64,000 nucleotides of DNA from Symbiodinium natans (GCA_905221605.1 CAJNDS010002279.1:1338084-1402083), one strand, 5' to 3'. Numbered from the stretch's first letter, positions 30,040-40,353 are shown. The notes: generated by a model not told the origin, from the letters alone. Program-made: numbers and translations.

Positions 30040-30660
30040 ACTCCAGTATCCTCGGAGCCAGAGTTTAATTTGCGCTAGCCCCCCTTGCCCAGACATCTGG
30101 GGGTCTGGGACAGGTCAGGGGTCTAGGGTTTAGGGTTTAGGGTTTAGGGTTCAGGGTTTAGGAATTCGGAATAGCTAACTCTCCACAGCTCCCAAAAAAC
30201 TCACAAGCCCTAAGCCCCACAACCCCCCAAACCCCCTCCATACACTCCCCCCTCAAGAAAAACTCCAAAACTCTAACATCCTTAAACTCTCAGACCCTTA
30301 ACAAGGCCCTCAAGCTCTCAGCTCTCAGACCCTTAAAACTCTAAGACCCCAAGGCCCGCAAAAGAAAGACCCAAAACTCTAAGACCCTTAAACTCTCAGA
30401 CCCTTAAAACTCTAAGACCCCAAGGCCCACAAACAAAAAGGAAAGGTTCCAAGATTCTAAGACCCTTAAGACTCTCAGACCCTTCAACCTCTCAAGAAAA
30501 AAGGCCAAAACTCCAAGACCCTTAAAGGTCTAAGACCCTTAAAAGCTCTCAGACCCTTCAAAACTCTCAAGAAAAAGGCCAAAACTCTAAAGACCCTTAA
30601 AGGTCTAAGACCCTTAAAAAAACCCTCAGACCCTTCAACCTCTCAGACCCAACTTAGGTG
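30040..30660. repeat. degenerate AGACCCTTAAAACTCT repeats
   Basis: From about 30,180 to 30,650 the plus strand is built of diverged units such as AGACCCTTAAAACTCTCAG and CTCAAGAAAAAGGCCAAAA. C- and A-rich, with no gene. A short TTTAGGG run lies at 30,124-30,162. Confidence 0.85.
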
Positions 30661-30719
30661 GCTGTTCCCTTGACCTCCATCACCTCCGGTGGCGTGTGGG
30701 GGACCCCGGGGCGGCTACA

Positions 30720-30870
30720 ACTAGCCCTAAACCCCAAGCCCTAGACCTTAAACCCTAAACCTTAAACCCTAAGCCCTAAGCCCTAAGCCCTAAACCCTAA
30801 ACCCTAAACCCTAAACCCTAAACCCTAAACCCTAAACCCTAAACCCTAAACCCTAAACCCTAAACCCTCA
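30720..30870. repeat. CCCTAAA/CCCTAAG array
   Basis: About 20 units, the first third mixed with CCCTAAG. Confidence 0.93.
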
Positions 30871-30894
30871 CTCCCAAGGATCCACAGAGGTCGG

Positions 30895-31060
30895 AATAAT
30901 TCCGAATAGTATTCCCGCCTAGTCCCTTTAATTCATGGGATTAAGACTCCGGCCCCACACAGGTTCCCTTAGTATGCTCCCACTATGGCCCTTGCGATCC
31001 CTTGGAGGATCTTTGCAAAAGGGTTCCGAGGCAGAGTCCCATGAATTTTTATAAGTATAC
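30895..31060. mobile_element. family L repeat (L2)
   Basis: Matches L1 in order: TATGGCCCTTGCGATCCCTTG, GGAGGATCTT, CAAAAGGGT and CAGAGTCCCATGAA. CATGGGATTAAGACTC on the left and GAGTCCCATG on the right are partly inverted. Confidence 0.55.
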
Positions 31061-31442
31061 TATCAGGGTTTAGGGTTTAGGGTTTAGGGTTTAGGGTTCA
31101 GATCCCCCCAAAACCCTATTCGAATTATGAAGGCCCCTACAGAAGCCTCCGAGGTCGCTTCTGGCTTAAGGGAGTTCAGGGTTTCGGGGTTGTGGCTTTA
31201 GGATTTAGGATTGAGGTTTTGGGGTTTAGGGTTTAGGGTTTAGGGTTTAGGGTTGGGAGGTTGGGAGGTTGGGGTTTAGGGGTTTAGGGTTGAGGGTTCA
31301 AGGTTCAGGGTTTGGTGTGTTTGGGGCTGAGAGTTTCGGGCTGATATTGGACCTTTGAAAGAATTCGCGCTTCTTCAAGCGCAAGCTTTCATGCTATGTC
31401 ATCTGCAGGCTTACAAGGCGCTTACAAGGCTCATAATTTGCG

Positions 31443-31535
31443 ATGTTCCCCCGTATACTAAGAGTCCTTAAATCGGGATTCTAGTACCCCTATCATAATC
31501 CCTAAGGGGGGCTGTTAGTAGAAGGGGGAACTTCC
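31443..31535. mobile_element. family H inverted-repeat element (H1)
   Basis: GATGTTCCCCCGTATACTAA on the left and TTAGTAGAAGGGGGAACTTCC on the right, with AGTCCTTAAAT inside. Others: 31,740-31,815 (right half best preserved), 49,379-49,443, 52,586-52,653 and 61,789-61,880. Confidence 0.75.
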
Positions 31536-31739
31536 CAACTCATATTCTTCAGTTCTATTCTTATTGCATTCAAGTGTGGTCCATATTTCGGACCCCTGCA
31601 AAACTACAGGCGCCCTTATGTTTTTAGTGAACCCAGATGGCACAGGCCTAAAAAATATAGGGTTAAGGGTTTAGGGTTTAGGGTTCAGGGAAACCCGAAA
31701 CCCTCGACCCTAAACCCTTCACCGCCGATTTGTTTTTAT

Positions 31740-31815
31740 GCTTCTCTGATGCCGGATTGTAGTACCCCCGATGATCATCCCTATGAAGGACTGTTAGTGT
31801 AAGGGGGAACATCCA
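31740..31815. mobile_element. family H element (H2), left end degraded
   Basis: AGGACTGTTAGTGTAAGGGG then GAACATCC is the family H right arm. The left arm is reduced to GTAGTACCCCCGATGATC. It lies about 200 bp from H1. Confidence 0.6.
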
Positions 31816-32040
31816 AACCCGCGAAGATCGTGGGAGGTCGATATCTGCAAGCAGTGCGTCCACTGGCTTGAGTAGCTGGGGCCCTGGTGTAACATCCGTC
31901 CCAGTCCCAATGTAACTTGCTCGTCCCCAATCCCTAAGCCCTCAACCCGCCGAACGCCAACCCCTAAAAGAGCCCGAATCTCACACCCTGGATGTGGGGA
32001 ATTGGGGACCGTTTTAGATAGTATGTAGTTTTGATCCTTA

Positions 32041-32152
32041 TATGGGGGTTTACGAAAACAAGGGACCCCTAACATACCCCCCCCCCCCCCCCCGAAATAG
32101 TAGGATTCGCTCATAGTAAGGACCCCCCTACTTTCGGAAACCCCCATATAGG
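32041..32152. mobile_element. family I element (I3)
   Basis: TATGGGGGTTTACGAAAACA on the left and TTTCGGAAACCCCCATA on the right are inverted. A C16 run and AAATAGTAGGATTCGC lie inside. Confidence 0.75.
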
Positions 32153-32159
32153 GATGATA

Positions 32160-32420
32160 AGGGATGGTGTTGGTAAGTGCTTCGGCTGTGTTACTTAGGC
32201 CTCGGTGGCTCTTCGCTTTGTCAGTTGTCACACGCGACGCGTCATGGACTGTGGGTTGAGGATGCGGGGAGTGCAGTCGTTTTGGGATGGAGCGGGGTTC
32301 AGTGTTTCTTGCCTTGGTTGTAACGAAGTTCCACAAGTTCTGCATGAGCGCCATGGATTTGGGCTCAAAGAAGCACAGCGCCCGGCCTGTTGAACTTGGC
32401 GACTGCTGCTAGGAAGAAGG
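32160..32420. other. unique segment with uncertain coding potential
   Basis: Unique, GC-balanced DNA open on both strands (plus 32,205-32,393, minus about 31,794-32,354). The minus frame contains MALMQNLWNFVTTKARN, but it continues through elements I3 and H2, so most of it cannot be real. No gene is called. Confidence 0.4.
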
Positions 32421-32544
32421 ACCCGAAACCCTAAACCCTAAGCCCTATACCCTCCGAGTGTTGTAAAGCCAACACACTAGATCCCACCTCCACAGGCAAA
32501 CCTCCTCTCTGAAGCTCACAAGCTTATGCTCTAAACCACATATC

Positions 32545-32948
32545 CTAGACCCTAGACCCTAGACCCTAGACCCTAACCCTAAACCCTAAACCCTACACCC
32601 AAAACCCAAAACCCTAAACCCCAAACCCTAAACCCCAAACCCCAAACCCTAAACCCTAAACCCTACACCCTAAACCCTAAACCCTGAACCCTAAACCCCA
32701 AACCCTAAACCCACCTCTGGAGGCCGGACCTCTTTGGCACGAGCCGCGGCACCTCGGGTGCTGGAGCCTGGGAGCCCAGAGCGTGTGGCGGGTGTGCGTG
32801 TGGGCAACCCTTAAGAACTCGGGATGTATCATCCAGTCGACAACCCTAAACCCTAAACCCTAAACCCTAAACCCTAAACCCTAAACCCTAAACCCTAAAC
32901 CCTAGACCCTAAACCCTAAACCCTAAACCCTAAACCCTAAACCCTAAA
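32545..32948. repeat. two CCCTAAA arrays
   Basis: 32,545-32,712 (mixed CCCCAAA/CCCTAGA) and 32,845-32,948 (about 15 near-perfect units). Confidence 0.92.
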
Positions 32949-32963
32949 AGGACCCTAACGTGC

Positions 32964-33383
32964 AGCACGTGTGGCATACTGCACGCAACGAAGCTGTTGC
33001 CAACGATCCTGTACCTGCAGTGATGACAACGTAGCTTTGCATGTAACATCCTTGCTGCGCTTTGTTTCCATCATTGCCGTTGTCCACGAACGTCCTTTGT
33101 TATTGGAACAGTTGAAACTGTTGGCATCGTTGATGCTTTGCGCAGGTGGATCCTGCTGTTTGTTCCCTTGGGTGTGCGGTGTGTGTGTGTGTGTTTTGAT
33201 CCAGGGCTTTTTTGGGCTTTGAGGTTCTTCATGGGGAAGTTGTGAAGGGATTCTATCTGTTTGGGAGGAGAGCTGTAGGGGAAACCATCGTTGAAGATGG
33301 CCATCCCGCTAGAGTTTTCTCACCTTTGGGACGTTTACTGGTTCGGGTCTAAGGTTGAGCAGTGGCTTCGAACAGAAGCAGTC
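32964..33383 (+). CDS. two exon-like islands, unknown gene
   Basis: After CGTGCAG, 32,964-33,019 reads HVWHTARNEAVANDPVPA. 33,297-33,383 starts ATG and reads MAIPLEFSHLWDVYWFGSK then VEQWLRTEA, convincingly protein-like. The frame stays open to 33,506 but becomes repeat-like. Possibly one gene, but joining is not shown. Confidence 0.35.
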
Positions 33384-33569
33384 TGTTCCTGTTTAGGTTT
33401 GGGATCCAGGGGCTTAGGTTTAGGGTGCTTACTACGACTAGAACTGCTGCGTACTTCCGTGCTCGTCACGCATTATCTTGCTTGCCTGGAGCATCCCCAG
33501 CCCTAAACCCTAAGCCCTAAACCCTGAACCCTAAAACCTATGGCCTAAACCCTGAAACCTGAGGTCTAC

Positions 33570-33815
33570 TAGGGTAGACTAGGGGCTGTGAGCAGGGTAG
33601 CGTTGGGGGATAGGGCAGGGTAGGGTTAAGGGCTGAAGGTTTGGGGTTTAAGGTTTAGGGTGAACGGTTGACGGGTTTAGGGTTAGGGGTTTGTGTAGGG
33701 TATGGTAGGGTAGGATAGCTTAAGGTAGGGTAGGGTAGGTTGCGCTACGTTCGGGTAGGGTAGGGGTTAGTTCAGGGTTTGGGGTTTCGGGTTTATGGTT
33801 TAGGGTTTAGCGTGT
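33570..33815. repeat. degenerate TAGGGTAGGG / TTTAGGG repeats
   Basis: Units of TAGGG, AGGGTAGGGTAGG and TTTAGGG in loose order, ending just before the Cys-rich gene. Confidence 0.8.
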
Positions 33816-33817
33816 GA

Positions 33818-33850
33818 CCATGCTTGGCTCAGGAATTTCCGTAGCTAGCC
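33818..33850 (+). other. possible relic of the dinoflagellate spliced leader
   Basis: CCATGCTTGGCTCAGG (33,818-33,833) resembles the leader's 3' half, which ends CCATTTTGGCTCAAG. TCCGTAGC (33,838-33,845) matches the leader's first bases. Leader relics upstream of a gene are known marks of retroposed mRNAs in dinoflagellates. The two pieces are short, imperfect and in reversed order, so chance is possible. Confidence 0.25.
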
Positions 33851-33891
33851 AGCAGCTGTTTGCGTAGCATCGAGCCCTCGTCAGCTTTGTC

Positions 33892-34779
33892 ATGGCCATG
33901 GCTCGTACGCTTGGGCTCAGCCTAGTTCTTGCTTTGGCTTCAGCAGAGTCCTTGCACGATTGCATTGAAAGCAAGTGCCGCGGCTGTGGTGGTGAGCAAT
34001 GTCAGCTCTGCCGTGAAGACCAAAACACCGTGTCTGCTTGCGTGTCATCTTGCATGGACACCCTCTGTCATGGCTGCGGGGGGGAGCAGTGCCAGCTTTG
34101 TCGCGAGGATGCGAAGACCGTCGAATCCTGCTGCTCCCAGCATGGGCTGGAATCGGTAACTTCGCAGATCGACATGTGCAAGGCCCACCCTCCGACTCCT
34201 ACGACGCCTTGCGCTGGCTTGTACGGGGCCGAAAGCCTCCAATGTGCCTGGGAGGAGGATGTGAAGACCTGCATGGAGACCACCTGCCGCGGCTGTGGCG
34301 GCGAGCAGTGCCAGCTGTGCCGCGAAGATGCTTCGAGGATCGACAGCTGCTGCGAGAACCATTGGCACTCAGTGGATCCGCCGCAGATCTGTAAGGATGC
34401 CAAGGACAAGCTGGAATCCAAGGATCTGTGCGACGGGCTCTATGGTGCCGAGGGCTTGCAGTGTGCATGGGAGCAAGATGCCAAGAGCTGCGTGGAGGCT
34501 GCCTGCAAGGGCTGCGGCGGCGAGCAGTGCCAGCTGTGCCGCCAAGATGCTTCGAGGATCGCCGGCTGCTGTGATGACCACTGGCACTCCGTTGATCCGC
34601 CGCAGATGTGCAAAGACTCCAAGGAAGAAGCTGTTACCAGCTGCTTCGACACCAAGTGCCACGGCTGTGGTGGTGAACAGTGCCAGCTGTGCCGTGAAGA
34701 TGCCAGGAGCGAATGCTGCACTGGGGCCATGCGAACTCCTTCCTGCGAGGCTTCCAACAAGATGCCAGTTCTTCCATGA
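33892..34779 (+). CDS. secreted Cys-rich protein with five GCGGEQCQLC repeats
   Basis: An intact, intronless 295-residue frame. Residues 1-18 form a signal peptide (RTLGLSLVLALASA), so the product should enter the secretory path. The mature part holds five copies of a module around GCGGEQCQLCRED (first at about residues 31-43) with about 45 cysteines, and two longer modules that also contain LYGAE, LQCAWE and HWHSVDPPQ. The paired CxxC and CC spacing suggests disulfide bonding or metal binding, but no known family is recognised. The ATG at 33,892 begins the signal peptide; a second ATG two codons later is possible. Repeats 3 and 4 are nearly identical at the DNA level, so the number of modules may have changed recently. 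Lack of introns, in contrast to the neighbours, fits a retroposed copy. Confidence 0.85.
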   Translation: MAMARTLGLSLVLALASAESLHDCIESKCRGCGGEQCQLCREDQNTVSACVSSCMDTLCHGCGGEQCQLCREDAKTVESCCSQHGLESVTSQIDMCKAHPPTPTTPCAGLYGAESLQCAWEEDVKTCMETTCRGCGGEQCQLCREDASRIDSCCENHWHSVDPPQICKDAKDKLESKDLCDGLYGAEGLQCAWEQDAKSCVEAACKGCGGEQCQLCRQDASRIAGCCDDHWHSVDPPQMCKDSKEEAVTSCFDTKCHGCGGEQCQLCREDARSECCTGAMRTPSCEASNKMPVLP

Positions 34780-35085
34780 AAGTGCTGAGGTGTACAGCTT
34801 AGTGGCTGTTGGTGTCGCTTGGAAGGAAGCTTGCAAGTATGCTTAGAGTCTTAGAGACCGATTTTGGGACAAATCTTAGTTGAGGACAGAAGTTCCTGAC
34901 AGTTCCTGCTTCAGCAATCAATTAGGCCTTTTGGACCGTCTGCATGAGGTTGCATTCCCAGCAGATCAGAATGCAACATCTTCAAACTCCTATGCGAGCG
35001 TGCGAGTGAAAGGCATGTGTTGGCCTTCGGAGCTGGGTAGTTAGCCTTTCATCCTTTTGGTTATATAAAATCCCATTACAAATAA
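34780..35085. other. 3' flank of the Cys-rich gene
   Basis: Unique sequence without an open frame of note; it presumably holds the 3' UTR. AATAAAT at 35,080 is a weak polyadenylation-like word, although dinoflagellates do not rely on AATAAA. Confidence 0.4.
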
Positions 35086-35660
35086 ATGTTTAGGGTTTAG
35101 GGTTTAGGGTTTAGGGTTTAGGGAGCCTCTGATGGGTGGTTCTGACTCGGGCACAACTTAGGCTGCGACCCCATCCGGAGCAGCAACCCTAAACCCTAAA
35201 CCCTAAACCCTAAACCCTAAACCCTGAACCCTAAACCCTAAACCCTAAACCCTAAAACCCTAAGCATGCCAAGCTAGCCCACCTCTTTGGAGATCTGCAG
35301 CTGTCGATCCACACCCTGCTCCTTTAACATTCTTTACCATAAGGGTTGTGGGGTTAGGGTTCAGGGTTTAGGGTTGAGGGTTTAGGGTTTAGAGTTTAGG
35401 GTTTAGGGTTTGGGGTTTAGGGTTTAGGGTTTAGGGTGTAGGGTTTGGGGTTTTGTGCTCACCTTCGCTTCAAGAATGACGCGTCTTGATTGATTCAATG
35501 CATCTGAGAGGGTGTTCACCCCTCGAGCCGCCCAGAACCCCGAAGGCCCTCATCTGAGCCCTAAACCCTAAACCCCTAAACCCTAGCCCTAAACCCTAGC
35601 CCTAAACCCCAAACCCTGAACCCTGAACCCTAAACCCTAAATCCCAAAACCTAACCCTAA
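35086..35660. repeat. TTTAGGG, CCCTAAA and mixed arrays
   Basis: 35,086-35,125 (G-rich), 35,185-35,265 (C-rich), 35,350-35,455 (G-rich) and 35,558-35,660 (C-rich, diverged). Spacers of about 60-100 bp are unique with no gene. Confidence 0.9.
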
Positions 35661-35753
35661 GCCCTCTAACCCTAGACCTTGCACCCTAAACTCTGAGCGC
35701 CTCAACCCTAAGCCCCCAGCTTCCTAAGAGCACACAACAAACTCCTGTAACCC

Positions 35754-35822
35754 CTACCTGGGACTTTATTTACCTACAGTTTAAGATAAAAAAAACTGTA
35801 GGTCAAGATGGTCCCAGGTGAG
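35754..35822. mobile_element. family N element (N2)
   Basis: ACCTGGGACTTTATTTACC and TACAGTTT on the left are inverted to AACTGTAGGTCAAGATGGTCC and CAGGT on the right. The small loop is A-rich. AGCCCCCAGCT lies on both sides (35,711-35,722 and about 35,820-35,831). Confidence 0.7.
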
Positions 35823-35829
35823 CCCCCAG

Positions 35830-36125
35830 CTAAACCCTAAACCTAAACCCTAAACCCTAAACCCTAAACCCTAAACCCTAAACCCTAAACCCTAAACCCT
35901 AAACCCTAAACCCTAAACCCTAAACCCTAAACCCTAAACCCTAAACCCTAAACACACAAGAGAGTCCGAGGCCGGCTCCCACCACGGCGCCGGCGCAAGG
36001 CCCTCTGCAGGCTTGGCCAGCTAGGGTTTAGGGTTTAGGGTTTAGGGTTTAGGGTTTAGGGTTTAGGGTTTAGGGTTTAGGGGTTAGGGGTTAGGGGTTA
36101 GGGGTTAGGGGTTAGGGGTTTTGGG
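35830..36125. repeat. CCCTAAA array, then TTTAGGG array with GGGGTTA block
   Basis: 35,830-35,955 is C-rich (about 17 units). After 70 bp of unique DNA, 36,023-36,080 is TTTAGGG and 36,078-36,120 switches to six copies of GGGGTTA. Confidence 0.93.
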
Positions 36126-36301
36126 TTCAACCTTTCGCCCTGAAAGCCCAAGACCCGAAGCGCCTATTGAAGCTACCTCTTGTCTCGAACTCTAGGCTTT
36201 CTGGGTGACAGCTTTCCGTACTTCAGAAAGCGTTAAAGAAGAAGAAAGGTACCATATAAAGGGTACCATGTACCTACCCCTGGTTATGGGGGGAAGTAAG
36301 G

Positions 36302-36420
36302 TACCCAAAGAGCCCAAAACGGCTCAATTATTAAGGAATATACCTGAAGTCATGAGTTGGATCCCACTATGATTTAAGGCATATGCCTTGATTCAGGGGT
36401 ATTGGGCTCTTTGGGTGCCT
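36302..36420. mobile_element. family G element (G2)
   Basis: CCCAAAGAGCCCAAAACGG and AAGGAATATACC on the left, GGGTATTGGGCTCTTTGGG on the right. The centre has GGATCCCACTATGATTTAAGG. This is the cleanest complete family G copy. Confidence 0.8.
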
Positions 36421-36613
36421 GGGACTCCAGGTAAGGTTTAGGGGTTCATGGCTTACATCTCAGTCTGGGTTCCTCCAAGGCGGAAGCCCTTCACCCGAAA
36501 TCCCGAACCTTTAAGGCCCTCAACCCCAAATCCCTGAACCCTAATTAGCCCGAAACCCTAAACCCTAAACCCCAAACCCTGGAATCCATCTCTTCAGCTC
36601 CTCTCCCGTGCAG

Positions 36614-36688
36614 TTCGTGGGCCAATGCCAAGTGCAGCTGCCATCCAGCGCGGCGCAGGTGCTGCAACGGCTTAGGGATTCTTCAGGG
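36614..36688 (+). CDS. exon-like island (FVGQCQVQLPSSAAQ...)
   Basis: TCCCGTGCAG precedes 25 open codons, FVGQCQVQLPSSAAQVLQRL then RDSS, ending at a TTTAGGG array. Product unknown. Confidence 0.35.
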
Positions 36689-36771
36689 GGGTTTAGGGTT
36701 TAGGGTTTAAGGTTTAGGGTTTAGGGTTTAGGGTATAGGGTTTAGGGTTTAAGGTTTAGGGTTTAGGGTAG

Positions 36772-36882
36772 CCCAGTGGTACCCTTTACCCTTTTTTTGG
36801 TTCTGGGTTCCCTTATAAAGTAACCAACCCAAAAAAAGGGTGCCCTTATCATAATAAGGTTACTGGGCTACCAAGTTGATGT
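36772..36882. mobile_element. family C element (C2) fused to a telomeric array
   Basis: TAGCCCAGTGGTACCCTTTAC on the left and AGGTTACTGGGCTACCAAG on the right. Core GGTTCCCTTATAAAGTAACC and AAAAAAAGGGTGCCC. The left end runs directly out of a TTTAGGG array (36,688-36,771), so its first bases are shared with the repeat. Confidence 0.8.
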
Positions 36883-37021
36883 AGGGTTTACTTTATTGGG
36901 AGTTTGGGGTCACCCCTAACCCTAAACCCAAACCCTAAAAAACCCATAAACCCTGAACCTAAACCCTAAACGCTAGATCCAGAATTTGAGGTTGGAGGTT
37001 GAGCTTTGAGAGTTCCGTCTT

Positions 37022-37122
37022 AGGTAGTTCTCTAGGGGTCCCGTTTTGGGTCCCCAAAACCGAACAGAATGGCGCCCTTAAAAGAAGGACCCCAAAAGGG
37101 ACCCTGATTTAGAGAACTGCCG
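37022..37122. mobile_element. family D element (D3)
   Basis: AGGTAGTTCTCTAGGGGTCCC on the left and GATTTAGAGAACTGCCG on the right, with CCAAAAGGGACCC in the right arm. Confidence 0.7.
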
Positions 37123-37237
37123 AACTTGCGCTTGCAAGGCGTGCAGATCAAGGCTCCCTGATCACTCAACCCTAAACCCTAAACCCTCAACCCTCAACCC
37201 TCAACCCTCAACCCTAAACCCTAAACCCTAAACCTCA

Positions 37238-37321
37238 ATGAGACCGGCCACGAGAGGCTTCTGTTCCTCAAGAGAGCCGAAGCCTTGAGGTGCAAGTTGA
37301 AGAAGGTCAACCCCAAGTACA
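37238..37321 (+). CDS. exon-like island (ETGHERLLFLKRAEA...)
   Basis: Twenty-eight open codons, ETGHERLLFLKRAEALRCKL then KKVNPKY, rich in Lys/Arg/Leu as in a helix. Bounded by CCCTCAA/CCCTAAA units on both sides. Product unknown. Confidence 0.4.
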
Positions 37322-37362
37322 CCCTAAACCCTACATTGGGAGTACTACAGAATCTTAGGTCA

Positions 37363-37510
37363 GCCCTAAACCCTAAACCCTAAACCCTGAACCCTAAACC
37401 CTAAACCCTGAACCCTAATCCCTAAACCCTAAACCCCAAGCCCTAAACCCTAAACCCTAAGCCCTGAGGCCTAAGCCCTAAGCCCCAAGCCCCAAGCCCT
37501 AAGCCCTAAG
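37363..37510. repeat. CCCTAAA/CCCTAAG array
   Basis: About 20 units; the right half is CCCTAAG/CCCCAAG. Confidence 0.9.
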
Positions 37511-37632
37511 TCGTATAGACCCCAAAACCCGACTTCTTCTTCAGGGCGAGGCGCAACCTCCCCCGCTGCCTCGCGTTGAGGCCCCGCAAAAGAATTTGTT
37601 TAGGCGTTGGGGCTTTGCTGTTCAAGGACTTC

Positions 37633-37760
37633 GGGGTTTCTCCCAAAGAGCCCAATATCCCAATATACCTTAAATTTAGGAGTGTACATCAAAATTTTAA
37701 TTGTTTCCTGGATCCTAGTTTGATGTACAAGGTGTATTCCTGAATTAAGGGTATTGCCAT
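37633..37760. mobile_element. family G element (G3), diverged
   Basis: CCCAAAGAGCCCAATATCCC on the left; AAGGGTATTGCC and ATCTTTTGGGA on the right. The inside TTAGGAGTGTACATCAAA is inverted to TTTGATGTACAAGG. Confidence 0.7.
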
Positions 37761-37924
37761 CTTTTGGGAAGGCTTTCGGAATTAACGTACGTGTTGGGGA
37801 TAATATCCCTAAACCCCCAAAAGGTAAGGGATTGGTAAACTTGACAGCGGCGGATTGCCATCTTGTCGATCGTCACCGCCACATGGGTGTGAACACCGGC
37901 TGGACGGCAAAGCACGGCTGCGAT

Positions 37925-37925
37925 G

Positions 37926-37972
<47 letters not shown>

Positions 37973-38110
37973 GGTAGCCGAGTGGTACCCTTTTCTTTTC
38001 CGAGTGGTACCTTTTTTTTTGGTTCAAGGTTCCCTTACAAAGCAACCGGTACCCATTTTCTTTTTTTGTTCAAGGTTCCCTTACCAAGTAACCAACCCAA
38101 CGAAGGATAC
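37925..38110. repeat. (TAC)n microsatellite and family C fragments
   Basis: About 15 TAC repeats, then CTTGGTAGCCGAGTGGTACCC and two copies of GGTTCAAGGTTCCCTTAC. This is a partial, internally duplicated family C element without its right end. The open frames here read through simple repeat and are not genes. Confidence 0.75.
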
Positions 38111-38352
38111 TCCTACCTCTTCGCGAGACTTTTTGGTCATCTGTGCGCGAGATGTTGAAGTAAACCGTGAGTTTGAAAACGTACCCGTGCTCAAAGCTTA
38201 TTGTTCACCCTTTTAATTGAACAAAAAGGCCATAGAAAAAGGTACCCCAATGCACTTCTTCTTCTTCTTCTTCTTATTGTTATTTGTAACGGTCATCATC
38301 ATGACCCGCATAGCCCCTCAACGCAGCAGCGCAGGAATCGACCACCAACCCC

Positions 38353-38485
38353 ACCCTAAACCCTAAGCCCTAAGCCCTAAGCCCTAAGCCCTAAGCCCTA
38401 AACCCTAAACCCTAAACCCTAAACCCTAAACCCTAAACCCTAAACCCTAAACCCTAACCCCTAAGCCCTAAACCCCAAACCCTAA
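38353..38485. repeat. CCCTAAG then CCCTAAA array
   Basis: About six CCCTAAG units followed by about 11 CCCTAAA units, a sharp switch of variant. Confidence 0.92.
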
Positions 38486-38499
38486 CACGACAGGACCGG

Positions 38500-39590
38500 A
38501 AGCCCTCAATCCCCTGGGCCCTCTACATGGCCCCACCTGGACTTACGGCGCTTGGTTGGTTACTGGGTAGGTGGGAGGTATCGGATCCCGGGCCATAAGC
38601 CCAAGTTTCTCACAACTCCTCCCTAAACCCTAGACCCTAGCCTAAACCATAAACCCGAAACCCCAAACCCTAAACCGCCCACTCTCCGAGACCTTGAAGC
38701 CAATGGAATGCTAGGGCGCCCATAACTCTTGGGTCTCTTATCGCTAGACACCTTGCAAACCCTAAGCCCCAAACCCCAAACCATCATCGGTTTAGGGTTT
38801 AGGGCGTTTAGGGTTTCGGGCTTAGGGTATCCCAAGCCCTAGGCCTTAACCAAAAGCTCTCCTCAGCAGTGACCTTCCAAAAGCACTTAACCGCCAACAC
38901 CACCGGAAACTGGCTTGCCAGGCTAGGGTGGAGCCGATCCCCCTGGGGCCCCGCGTGGAAGCCCGCGTGTCTGGGGAGGACCCGGTCTAGACAGGGGTTC
39001 TGAGGTGGGAATGAGAGAATAATAGGTACCCTGCATAGTTTCCTTTGCAGGGGATTCTCTTCTATAAGGGGGGATTCTGCTCTACGTAGGGTATAAAAGG
39101 GGTACCCCTATTTTGGGAAACTCATATAGATTTCCGTAAAGGGTATATATATATATATATTTACATACATACATAGATAAGTATTATATTTATTTCTAGG
39201 GGGGGGGGAGACTCTCAAGTGCCTAACCTCTTACAAAGAAAGAGTAAGCTTAGAGTTGTGGTTCTAGGCCCTTTCTCCCCTTTCTTGAGGGTGCTGTCCC
39301 TTCAGCCATAGAGTTTTGACGAAGACAGTTGCCAAGCATCAGAAGTCCTTCTGTGGCATTTTGTTCTCGACGACGACGACGGCGAAGCAGAGAACGATCA
39401 CGACGACAACCGCGGCGCCGACCGACTTCATCTTTCGTCCGGTCGCTTGTCTGCCTTTGTTCTTGGCCTTCTCCTCTTGTCCCGGCGGCCCCAGTCGAGA
39501 GATGTTGGGGGCGGAAGCCGCGAGCGGAAACAGTTCATATTGCAGAGTCGCATGGTGTTTTTAAGCTACCACGGCAGCAGCATCGTCGTA
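38500..39590. other. unique DNA with short repeats, no accepted gene
   Basis: Contains a family I-like remnant (39,064-39,130, ACCCCTATTTTGGGAAACTC), an AT tract (about 39,145-39,165) and overlapping open frames at 39,316-39,631 in three phases. The latter include a CGACGACGACG run and lack a convincing product. Confidence 0.5.
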
Positions 39591-39593
39591 GCG

Positions 39594-39695
39594 CTACTTG
39601 GAGGTTCAGGGTACTTAGTTACCAGTTCTAACTGTACATAGAACACACCTTCTCAGTTAGAATCGGTTAGTAGGTATCATGAAACCTCCAAGTAG
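39594..39695. mobile_element. family E element (E4)
   Basis: CTACTTGGAGGTTCAGGGTAC on the left and TCATGAAACCTCCAAGTAG on the right. Arms continue with TTAGTTACCAGTTCTAAC and its complement. At about 100 bp this is the shortest complete E copy. Confidence 0.8.
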
Positions 39696-39799
39696 CGCCT
39701 GGCACTTCTCAAGAGCCCAGTTGCTTGGAATCGCCACAACTCAAAACACCCTTTCAGGTACTTCATCAAGGCGTGGCACGTTGCCCCCTGTCGGGGTTC

Positions 39800-40230
39800 G
39801 GGTTGAGGGTTGAGGGTTTAGGAGTTTAGGGTTTCGGGTTTAGGGTTTAGGGTTTGGGGTTTGGGGTTTGGGGTTTGGGGTTTAGGGTTTAGGGTTTAGG
39901 GCTAGGGTTTAGGGTTTCTGTAGTGCTCCGCCGAGCAGGAGGATCACTGCCCAGCTTGCGGGACCATCTTCCTGCCCGACTCTGCCGCCCGGCAGCCTCT
40001 GTTTCGGGCCCAATCCTGGTTTAGGGTTTAGGGTTTAGGGTTTAGGGTTTAGGGTTTAGGGTTTGGGGTTTAGGGTTTGGGGTTTAGGGTTTAGGGGGTT
40101 CGGGTTTAGGATTTAGGGTTGGGGGTTGAGGGGTTTAGGGCTTAGGGTTTATGGGGTTCAAAGGGTTTACAGGGTTTGGGGTTTAGGGTTTAGGGTTTAG
40201 GGCCCAGGGTTTAGGGTTGAGTGTTGAGTG
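39800..40230. repeat. TTTAGGG arrays with TTTGGGG variants
   Basis: 39,800-39,918 and 40,018-40,230. The string at 40,156-40,202 (TTCAAAGGGTTTACAGGG and following) is shared exactly with 47,256-47,302. Confidence 0.9.
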
Positions 40231-40353
40231 AACCTTTGCAACCCTGAATTTCAAAGCCCACCCGAAAGGGGTGCGAGAGGTTCGGGGGGTTAGGGTTTAT
40301 AGGTGCTAGTATAGACCAGGGTTGTCCTATGCTCTCTAGACCCCAATTCCTGC

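Noticed and set aside
31794-32354. 186-codon minus-strand frame
   Set aside because: It crosses elements I3 and H2 including a G/C run, so most of it is not protein-coding.
34045-34846. Several long antisense and shifted frames
   Set aside because: Shadows of the GC-rich Cys-repeat gene at 33,892-34,779, whose sense frame has a signal peptide and ordered cysteine modules.
39316-39641. Three overlapping frames near a CGACGACG run
   Set aside because: All three phases are open and none has protein-like features; it ends at element E4.
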